Assembly (NCBI RefSeq): GCF_020080835.1
Contig: NC_058165.1
Coordinates: forward strand, 5,245,771 to 5,309,770
DNA: 64,000 nt
From: Cotesia glomerata
Lineage: Eukaryota; Arthropoda; Insecta; Hymenoptera; Braconidae
Reading direction: 5' to 3'
In this document: one piece after another, positions 48,494-60,400 of the stretch
How positions within the stretch are numbered: the stretch's first letter is position 1
Layout: each line of letters starts with the position of its first letter
Made by a program: the position numbers and the translations under genes
The notes under the pieces: model-generated
Told to the model about the DNA's origin: nothing
The model's database searches: none
What the model saw: the letters and a program-made list of their open reading frames with translations, nothing else

Positions 48494-51400
48494 CTAAAAA
48501 ATAAAAATTATAAATTTTATTGTTTAGTTTTTTCTTCTTTTGATGTCAACTTTATAATAAAAATAAAAATTTTTTTGTAGAATTCATAATTTAATAGCTA
48601 CTGAATATTTTATAATAATTTTTTTTTTTTTGGCGCAATAATTATTTTTAGTAAATTACTTTAGAAATTTTATTATTGCATTTTGTATTATATATAAGGG
48701 TGATTCTCTGTAGAACGTCTTAAATCTATACAAAATTTTCTGATCAAATTATTTTTGATTTTATTAGAAAAAAATTACCAAGGGCTACAAAACTATCAGC
48801 TTAATGATAATTAATACACAGCCAATTATCCCGTTAGTTCGCTCGCACATCATGCCGTGAGGCGAGGGTTCGAGCCCCGACGGTTGTTCGAATAGTTCCA
48901 ACACCAACCGTCGGGGGTCGCTCCGGTAGCCGAACTGTACTAGCATGGGTTTTCTCTGTGGTTTCCCCATCGCCACTATTCCAACAACCGATAGAAAGGG
49001 GTGAGGAATAGGGTAAATACAGTACAGAAAGCACAAGTCGGTCCACAGCCGCGTGATAATAATAAAGAGTTAAGTATGCAAATGTGCGAAAAATAAGGTT
49101 GATTATGTAGTGAAAATACAGGAGTGAAAAGAGGATGTGCTGGGGTCCAAAAAAGCGTTGAATAAAAACAAGGACAGTATAAAAACACAGGACGGTGGCG
49201 CACTCGCGGAATGCGACAGCTACTATCTACCCAGCCTTGTAAAAACCAAGAACGGTATACAAGTAAAAATCGAAATAATAATAATACATTAATTAGTATA
49301 ATATTAAGACTTATGGATACAATTTTATAAATAAATTATAAATAAAAATAATAAGGTTGGCAATAGCCTAATCGGCTCGTTACCTGCATTTCGAAAGAGT
49401 GGGACCAGGGTTCGATTCCGGCGCGCACCAATATTTTTCAATGATTATAAACTAAGAATATGTGCGTTTCATTGCCAGCCTCTGTACCGGTCGGGTTTTC
49501 TGTGGTTTTCCCATATAGTTATGGAGGTAAAATGTCATTATAGAAGTACCTCCATACTATTTAAGACCGTAATGCAAATGCAGGTACTGATTATAACGCG
49601 TAAGTCGGCCACAGTCGCAGCACATGTGTGTCGGGCATGAAAGAAAAAATCCCGACATGCAGGGGGGTGGGGACGAAAAAGTGGTTGAGAGTTATAATGA
49701 CGGGGTTGAGAGACTATATTGCGGAGAAAAAAGTGGAGAGACAATAATTCCCCACCCTCCCTTGTAAAACACTCTACAGTGATACAAGTAAAACCATCCT
49801 CAATTATAACCTCAATTATAAATAAAAATAGTTGCCAGGGAACTGAGTATCTCGCGGTCCAGACACATGTTTCCAGCACAAACGGTCTTTTGACACTAAA
49901 TAAAGTGGCGATAAAGTGCTAACAACCTTATGGTTATTAACTCAAGGCTAGTTAGGTTCTTATAAGCCTTACAGAACATAAAATAGCAGGCTGAATTTTT
50001 TTTTTGGCTTTGAACTTCTGGCAGGGGACTGTTCTTAAAACGCCTGGGACAAACTTTGGTTTAATGAATTTAATGAAACAAATTAATTTTCGGTACTTTT
50101 TATTAAAGAAGATTGTTAGTTAATTAATTAAGTTTATAAACATTATGGATAAAATTATATATTATATATTATAACTTAAAATTTAATCTTAACCCGTTGA
50201 GGACACATGGGGTCCAGTGGACCCCAGGCGAACTTTGAGGCAATTTTAAATTTAGAAGGAGATTTATAAATGAGTCTTAATGTGCAATCTGTTATCGGTT
50301 GAAATCTACGCAATAAGTTGTGATACGTCACAAAGGTCTCCATGCTGTTAGCCTCATTTTAAGCGACTGACCGAAATTCGTAACTTCAAACTTGAGAATA
50401 AATATATTTTTTTCAAACTTCATTAAATATTGATTTTTTTTTTTTAAATATATTGTTTTCCGAATAAAATGGCGTCGGTTTTTTTTTTTTCGATATCGTA
50501 AAAATCAAAATTTCTGCGACTTTTTTTTATCAAAAAAGTTTAGTTTTTTTTTCTAAACGATTTTTTAGTATTTTTAAATTATTAGAAATTAAAAATAACT
50601 AGTAGATATTTAGAGGGAATGTTATATTAAAGTTTGGTGCCAATTATAAGTCAATACATCACATAGGAAATGAATTAGAACTGATTTGTTGAGTGGGGTC
50701 TACTGGACCCCATGTGTCCTCAACGGGTTAAAGTTTCAATTTTGGGGAAAGGGACAGGCCAGAGGACTGTTATTTCGGTGGTTTACGAATTTATAGCAAA
50801 AAAAACTAAAATTTATTTCATTTTAATTTTCAATGCTCCAAATAGAAATGCTTTTTTACTTTCGTAATAAACTTTTTTTTAGTAACAAAATAACAATTTT
50901 TCTAATAAAAAAATGCCTGGGACAGCAAAAAACATTCTTACAAAGAATCACCCTTATACATTTTATCAGAATAAAAAAAATTTCTTCTTTTCTTCTCTTT
51001 ATTAAAAATTATTTTCTAAACTAAATAAAAAAAAAATAACATACCGATCCATGGAGCGCTTGGGTAACAAAATAATTAGCAGCAAGTAATCCAGCAGCAC
51101 CTAAGGTAGAGCACAGAGCACAGGCAGCTGCTGCACAAGCTGGAGATTCAGCGGGAGCTAAATCAGCAATTGCTGCAAGAGCACCAGCCGGGGCAGTACC
51201 GGAAACTAGTAGTGCGGCTATTCCCAACCAAGCTGCTCCAAGAGCTTGACAACCCGCGTATCCGGCGACGAACAACAATGCAGCAGGTATGAAATGAGCT
51301 GAAACCATTGTCTTGTTGAAAACTTTGGCGTTATTTTATTTAGCAAAAGATTACCTGTATAGACGACCAATTTTCTTGCAGTTGTCGTCGAGACAATGCC

Positions 51401-54400
51401 TGATTCGCGAACGTGGTCAACGAGAAGACCACATGTCAGAGCTGCCATGAAGTGGCCGATGTGAGGCAATGTGGTCAATACTGAATTCTGTTATGACACT
51501 TAATGTTAGAGATCATTTGATTTTTTTTTTATTATCAATTTTACTTTTATTAATTATTTTTATCAAAAAGACTAGTATCGTAGAAATTTAAGGGGGTATT
51601 CTGGTCTAGAAATTCGAAAAAGTTGATTTTTTTTCATATTTTCAAATCTTAACCCTTTAAGAATATGTCTTTAAAATGATTTTAAAAAATTCAAATTATT
51701 TTCGAAGAAATGGCTGTTTTGCTGACGCGGCATCCAAACCGGCCCGGCCGGAACTAGACTGTGAGAAACTTTATGAGAAACTTTAAGGTAGTTGTCATGG
51801 CACAAAATTGTCAAAAAATTAGAGATTATACCCGCCGCAAAAGTATATGAACTTGTAGCTAAGTAATCCGTAATTTTTACGCAAGACTGTACCCGTAGAG
51901 ATGCAACCTATACAATTGTTTTTGTCCGACTCCGTAGATGTATACTTTTTCATAAATTGTTGAACTTTAATCCGTTATTTATAAATAATTAGACGGTCAA
52001 AAACTTTTTTTAAATTCACAACTAATACCTCGAGTAAAAATGAAATTATTATTTTTTACGGAAAAATAATAAATTTCGTTCGACCGCCGCACCACCGCTG
52101 CACGACCGCCGTTTGGCGGACTATTACGCCGCACGCTAAAAATTTACTCCCCCTAGCATCGCCGCACTACCGCTGCACCACCGCCGCACCAATGCTAAAT
52201 CATACCTACAATTTCACAAAAAATGGTATCATAATTAATTTATCACGCAATAATTAATTAATAAATAATGCGACTAGAAATCTTTATGTAAGACCTATTG
52301 ATCAACCTCCTTTTAATCGAATGCCTAATATTAAAAAAAAAAATTTTTTTTAAATCAGGCCAAAGCACCGCGAAATTATTGATTTTTTTAGTCGTATTGT
52401 TGATGTAGATTTTTAATTTCGTCCTCGGGTTGCACAGGAGCGGTACGCCTATTGAAATACTCTGAAAGAATTTTAAAAATTTAACTGTGATGGGATTCGA
52501 ACCTGGATCGTCTGCATGGAAGTCTCGAACATTGCCAACTGCACTGCAAGCCATACTTAACTTAAAAAATTTAGTTAAGCTATTTGAATGATCAACGAAT
52601 ATATTATTTCAATATATATACCATCAAACAGTGGTATGGTGCGGCGGTCGAACGAAATTTATTATTTTTTCGTAAAAATTAATAATTTTATTTTTACCCG
52701 GGCGCGTCACAGCTGTGGTGCGGCGGTGGTGCAGCGGTGGTGCGGCGAATAGAAATTTATTTACTTGTCACGGCGCTGGTGCGGGGGTAGTGCGGCGAAT
52801 AGATAAATTCTTTACTTGTCACGGCGGTGGTGCGGCGGTGATACGGCACTTGTAAAATAACCAAAATTTTCACGGCTGTAGTGCAGCGGTGGTGCGGCGC
52901 TTAAAAAGCCGTGCAGCGGTGTTGCGGCGGTGGTGCAGCGGAATTCTGTTTTTACTCGGGACGTTAAAAGACTGTCAGTTTTTTGAAAGTTTCTAACAGT
53001 TAGTTTTTTTTTATAACTAAGAAACTGGTACAGAACTGCAGAGAGCGGATGCAATCAATGTTAAATATCTAATTTTTAATTGAATTTATCTTGGGTTATA
53101 GGTGGTCAATTGACTTCAAATTTTTAGGGTAATTGTATCATCATGTCCTTAATAAGTATACAAAAATTTAGAATTTTCTGAATTACTTGAAATTTGGTGT
53201 AAGTCTTCTTTATAGACTTCTCTATCGCATAATTATCCTCATGCCCAAATTTCAATATTTACTAATTTAAAAAAATTCGGAAAACTCAAAAAAAGTGGTA
53301 TAAAAATTAATTTTTTTTCAAGCAGTTGCCGATTTGTGAAAAAAATTTTTTTTTAAACTTTTTTTTAGTTAATACGATAGCGGTATTACTCTAAATTAAT
53401 AATCTTTTTTTTCTAGATGGCTAGTGGAAACGCGGGTATGGTCGCGTGCCAATTTTTTGAAACCCCCCACTTTATAAGCTGCTTTGAATTTTTAATTTTT
53501 TTTTACTTTTTTTTTCTATATTCCTGAAATATTAATAAATATCTTATAAAAAAATGAATAGTAAAAATGAATCGTTTATTTGAGAAACCCCATAAGTCAT
53601 ATGGGGTTTCCATATAACGTGGGGTTTCTCAAATAAACGATTCAAATATTGATTGCCTTTTTTTACGACACTTCAAAAATTACTTTAAATTCAAGCTTCT
53701 AGACCAGAATACTCTCTTAATTAAAGAAATCTCTAAAAAATCGCACATGAAAAAATTAGATTTTTTTAAAAATAAGTTAATTATTTAAATTATACTAATT
53801 GACATTATTAAAATAAAAAATTGAATAATTAAATTATTGAAAATTTTCATAAGATTAACTCACATTTGCTGTTGAAAATCCATAAATAAGTTTGAGATAT
53901 TTAGTCATGCCAAGGGCTAGGGTAGCATCACCCCACTGGTTGCCCATCGTAGCGACCGCGGATGCCCAAACCGGAACAGATCTCAATAATTTACCCCAAG
54001 GTATTACGGCTCCCTGGAGTGGAATAATTGAATTAATTTTATTTTATTAAATTACATTAGATGAGGGAATATTAAATTATTTTTATCTTAAATAGAATTA
54101 ATAATATATACCGTAGTATCATGTTGATACGACTTTGGAGTGTCTTTTACAAAATGACCAAATGTAAAGTACCAACAAAGTGCTATAAATACTAATCCGT
54201 AACACAAAGAGTCCCTGCCGAAGGATCTTACAGCGGCTGTACCAATCCAGCCGGTTAAACAGTAACCAACACTAACGGCTAAAATTACAGTAAGATTATT
54301 ATGGATAATAGGGTAGCGCAAAAAAACTGACCATTTTTTTTTGAGAGTCAAGTGAAAAAATGTTAGTTTTTGATGTTTTAAGAGCCCTCACCAAAAGACA

Positions 54401-57400
54401 GCTCGAAAAAAAATTTTTAAGAGGTCGCTCCAAATTTTTTTTAATTTCAAAAATCGAATTTTTTTATTTTTTTATTATTTTTCTTGTTACGGTATAATTT
54501 TATAGAGCAAAAAAAAAAAGTTACTGAAAGTTTCAATTCAAAATTTAAATTTTGAAAGGTCGCTCATAATTTTTTTTTATTTATTAGTGCATTACTTTAG
54601 ATTTTTTCGAGCGACCTTTTAATATTCAGATCAACATTCCATACATTTTTTTTTTATTTAGTAATTTTGTAATTTTGTATTATTGCCATTCAGCTAAGCC
54701 TTGGCATATAAATCTAATAAATAAATAGATAAATATTTAATTGTTTTTACTCTGAGTTCTTAATATTTCGTTTGACTTGTAAAATGATTAAATTTACATA
54801 AATTATGTTTTCTATATTGTGCTTGATTTTAAGTTTATTTTTTTATTTTAAGTTTATCTCGTGGTGTATTCTTATCGATTATTGTACTAAATAAAAAAAA
54901 AATGTATGGAATTTTAATTTGAATATAAAAAGGTCGCTCGAGAAAATCTGAAGTAATGCACTAGTAAATTAAAAAAAAATTATGAGCGACCTTTCAAAAT
55001 TAAAATTTTGAACTGAAACTTTCAGAAACATTTTTTTTGGTCTATAAAATTATACCGCAACGAGAAAAAAAATTAGATTTTTGAAATTAAAAAAATTTGG
55101 AGCGACTTTTTAAAAAATTTTTTTTTTGAGCTGTCCTTTGGTGAGGGCTCTTAAAACATCAAAAACTACCATTTTTTTACTCGAGACTAAAAAAAAAATA
55201 GTCGGTTTTTTTGCGCCACCCTAATGGACTAATATGTTAACTAAGATGTTAAAAATGTCTATTTATGATATCGCGTGACTAATGCAAAAAGGGCGCATGG
55301 CAAAGTATGCGCCCTTTTAGCTTTGCAAAGCTAAAAGGGTGCATAATTTTTTTTTTTATCACCAATCGACTAGTTGACATATTCTTCGTCGAAAAATCAA
55401 GCATTGATTTCCTAAAGCTAAAAGGGCGTATGTCTCTAATTATGCGCCCTTTTAGCTTTAGGAATTTGAAAATTTTATGACCTAAAGCTAAAAGGGCTTA
55501 TAAATTTTTTTTCTAAATAATTCATTAAAATGCTCATTTTTAGCCTAAAGATAAAAAAAAACGGTAGATTCACACGAAAGAGGTGTATTCTAACTCAACA
55601 TAGACTCTTTTAAAATTACAATTAAAAATATTTTTAAAAAATTGCAAAATATGCGTGATTGTAATAATTTATTTTTTATTTGAAAATTATTTCAATCCCA
55701 TTAGTTTTCGATTAATTTAATTATCCGTTGCTTGTATAAAAATAGTTGAAAATTATTATTTTTTCAATATTGTTTAAGTACTTAAAAACAACCGATCCCC
55801 TCTTTTTCTCGCGTCGCACTCACTGCAAGAAACGGTACTATTCTCGGTGCATTCATGATTATGAAGCTATTGAAGTTTTATGTTTTTCTTTTAAACAAAT
55901 GATAATTTTGAAAAAAACACCCTGCTATACGAAATAGATAATTAAAAAATCTATTACGTGACAGAGCGTTTTTTTCAAAATTCTTCTTTGTCTAGAAGAG
56001 AAATATGAAGCTGCAATCGTACGCGAAAAGAACAAGATGACACTAGATATCATCCCGGATTATACTGAGTAAAAAAAAATTTCAGATAGTAGTTAGTATA
56101 ATCCAGATTACAATGAGTATAATCCAGATTACAATGAGTATAATCCAGATATCACGCAGTATAATCTAGATTTTTTTAAGATACTATCTGAAATTTTTTT
56201 TCACCACAAATATAAACACTATGGTGAAAAAAAAGTGATTATATCGCGGAGTATAAATCTGGGATGATACCCAGTGTCATCTTGTTTTTTCCGTGTAGGG
56301 ACCGGCCGTTAAGAAATTTTTTTTTTATTCATTAAACTTTTTTATTTTATGTCTTGTGAAGCTATTTATCAAAATTTTTTATAAAAACTTAAATTTTTTT
56401 ATGTGCCCTTTTAGCTTTAGGCACTACTTTTCTAAAAGCTAAAAGGGCACATGTCTTGAGTTACGCCCTTTTAGCTTTAGGATACTCAAATTTTTTTTTT
56501 TACAGATCTTTGTGTTTTGAGTGATTTCAAGAAGAATGACAAAAAAAAATTTTTTTATGCGCCCTTTTAGCATAGATCCCTGCTAACCTGTAGCTATGCG
56601 CCCTTTTTGCATTAGTCACGCGATATTTTACAACTTGATTATATTCAATAGAACTTTTTTTTTTAATCGTTAATTTTTATTATGATAATTTACCGGCATA
56701 ACAACTGAAGTACCAACTTCGATGGTTACTTTTGAACCATGTCATAGCAAACATATGAGCAGCTGGCATTGTTGCACCCTATAACAGTAAATTAATAGAT
56801 CTTATGTATGATTAATAAATAATAGTTGAAAATTTATCAATTATCTTTAATTAATGATTAATGATTCAAAATTTATTATTATTATTAATCATTTAAAAAA
56901 TTTTGATTAATTAATAATGATTGATGATTTATTAATTATACTTTTGATTTATTTAAAAATTTATTTTATTTTATTACTTTTTAAATAAAATTATGCATAT
57001 AGATTTTATTAACTTGAATTCATTCACATAATTATTATTAATCAATACAGACCTGAATATAAATATGATTGAATAAAATAAGCAATTTAAAAATGATTGT
57101 TTAAACTAACTGTGCAAAGTCCTTGAAAAAGTCGTAAAGCAACATGTGAAGGACCTCTCCACGCTGCTGGTACAAGTATAGAAGCTAAACAAGCACCTAG
57201 AACAGCTCGAGAGAAAACCATTGATGGTCCAGATCTTCCCCAAACAAGACAACCGCCAAGGATTGGACCTGCTACTTGACCCCATAGAAATGCTTCTCTC
57301 ATGATTGACTCAGCACGTTCTTCTTGGGGTAACTGTTATCACGGAAAATTATTCTTAAAAATTTATATACTGCTATATTCATTTTTTAAGATGTTTAACT

Positions 57401-60400
57401 CACTTCTAGAAGAATAACTTCAAAATCTTCAGTACGATTTCGACTACTGATGTTGACCAACATATCACAATGCCACGATGTATCAATGATAGCATGGTTG
57501 TCTTCTTGGTTTGCTAATAATGCTACCGAGGAACTAACTTCAACAGCACCGCAGAGGGCAAAACCTACTGCTACAAGTCCTGCGACTATATGCCGAGCTC
57601 GAACTGCCGCTAAAATAAAAATAAATGACTTTTTTTTTTTTTAAATAAAAAATTCATTAGATTTAATGAAAATTCAATTTTTTTTAATTAGACTAAAAAT
57701 AGTAATTTTTTATTTTTTCATAACAGAAAATTGAAAATTTTTCGGCTGTAAAGATTTATTTAGGTTATTAACGGATCAAAAATCCTGCTATTTACTCTAC
57801 AGTAATCGAGATAGCATTTCCATACTGAGAGAAAAAATTTCTTTTGAAAAATATGGGCATTTTTGTTACAATAAATTTTTTCCCTCAGTGCAAATTCGAC
57901 TTTGCTAACAAAATCAACTAATAGTTCTCTGAAAATAGGGTTTGATAATTTTGACTTCACACAGAAAAAAAAATTTCTTGACTGGAGAACAAAATTCTTG
58001 GCTCAAGAAAATTTTCGGGTGCCTGAAGGAAAACCGAAGTTGTGTTGGTCGAAGTAAAAATTTTTCTTGAAATTGTATTCTTGGTGGAAGTTATTTTTTC
58101 TTAATTCAAATTGTCATAAATACTAGACGCAATAAATTTTTATATTTGATCAAGATTTTTAGATACTTTAGGGAAGCAGCGCCACTTACTTCAGCTGAGA
58201 AAAAAATTTTCTCACCTTGAGAAAATTTTTCTCTTGAATATTTGATACCCAGCTTATATTATTTTAGCGTGCAATTATACATATTGAATGAAAAAAAATG
58301 ATTCAATATTATTTGATCTTCCCATTTGACATGTTAATCAATAAAAATATTAATGAAAATTTACTTCTATCGAGATATTTAATTTTTGGAGCAAGAGAGA
58401 AATTTTCTCAAGGCAAAAAAATTTACTTCTATCAAGAACTAAATTTTTTGGAACAAGAGTCAAGTAACAAAACAACAAGATTTTCTTGACTTAAATAAAT
58501 TTTTTTGGATCAATTGAACTTTTTTTTTTATGTAGAATTGCATTTTTAAATCTAGACTTGAAATTTAATTAGAGTATTGATTTGACTTGCACAGATTTCA
58601 AATTCTATTGAATTGGCATGTACCTTTTATCCATGTAATTATTTTAACTAATATTCATTGTAACTTTCAATGTGCAATCATTATAAACTTCCCTGGCTTT
58701 CTTACAAAAATGAATAATAATTATGAAAAAAAAAATTTGTAATTAGTATTGAAAGTTTTAGTTAAATAAATTGTAGGTTTCATATGTGAAGAAATCTGCC
58801 TAGTATATAAACATAAGCAATAGAATTAAAAAATTTATTTTAAACAAATGACAACTGAAACAGAATAAATTTTGTTACAATAAAAATTAATTATTTCTAA
58901 GTCAAAAAAATATAGGTTCCGGATAAGTAATCACCAAAATATCATATACTAAAACCTTTTCCGAAACAGACTGCATCTTATGGCATAAGTATTGTACTGA
59001 TCGGTTCAGTAGTTTTCGCAATATAACCAAGCAAAAAAACCGGCTCTCCATTTATTAGTATAGATAAGTAATTATTATAAAAAGGTATCATTGAATATAA
59101 TAAATATCTAATAAAACCTTTATTCGAGTTCAAAAGGCGAACTTAGAGAAGTCACAATTTTTATTTCAAGAGACGCATTTTCGGAAATTTTCGAATTGCG
59201 ATATAGTTTTTTTTTTTTTTTTTTTTATTAAAAAATAGCAATCTCAATTAAGAAAATAAATTTTACAGGAAATTTGAGTTACTTCGAAAAAAAAAAACTT
59301 TTTGAAAATGATTTGATGCCAAAAAATTAGAATGAAAAAAATAATTTTTGAATCATCGAAAATTATTTGTTTTTTATCAAAAATCAAATCGAACATAAAA
59401 ATTTTATTATAAATTAAATAAATTTTGAAAGTGAAATCATAATTTATAATTTTACACTTTTATTTTTGCTTTTGTATAAAAACTATAAATTAATTAAGTG
59501 TAACCACTGTATCAATTTATTTTCAATAAGTTTTATTATTCAGATAGTGTGACGATGCAATAAAATGATTATCAAGAAGCATAAAATTCGGCAAAAAAAT
59601 GATCGAGAAAGTGAATGGTTAGAAATTCGTCTCATCTCAAAAAAATGCAACAATTTAATTCTGAATTTCCGATTTCGCGAAAAAATTTTTGCATATGTAA
59701 ACTTTCTATCTAAATTTCATTTCTTCATTAAATTTTTTTTTTTTTTTCATTCTTTATACTAAAAACTTTACAATTTAATTAGCTGGCGTCTAAAAATAGG
59801 CAGACATTACAATATACTATAATCTCTTTGTTTGTTACCGTAATAGTGAAGTAATTGGGCTCTGTTTACTTTTGCGAGCGCTCGAAATTATTTTTAATCA
59901 AATTTAAATACATTATTATTACACTTCCTTATTTGAAATAAATAAATAAAACTTTTATTGTGTATCATAGGTGGATTTTTAGCCAATGTCACGCTGGAAT
60001 TTATTGTAATTATATTATTATTCTAAGATTTGTTTACCGACATTGAAACTATTTTTTTTTAATTATTATAAACTTCCGCACTGGTGAATTTAAATACTGT
60101 GAGCTGTCTTTTATACTTAAATGATATTATTTATAGAGAATCTCTTTATCAGAAGAAATAATGTAAATAAGATTGGGAATGACAAGTACATGTCTTTTGT
60201 CAGATAATAAATGAGGAATTTTTTTATCAATATTATAAAAAAATTACAACAATTTCCAAAAAAAAAACCTAGCAGATTTTACAAAATTACAAAATTATTT
60301 AAAAAATTTTAATTAAAAAAAAAAATTATCACTTTTTTTATAAAATTAATTTTATTTATAAAAATTAATAAAATAAAATTCGATAAAAAATGGAAAATTT

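Noticed and set aside
49354..49432. tRNA gene
   Set aside because: The acceptor ends do not pair, and the sequence continues into a body shared with another SINE copy.
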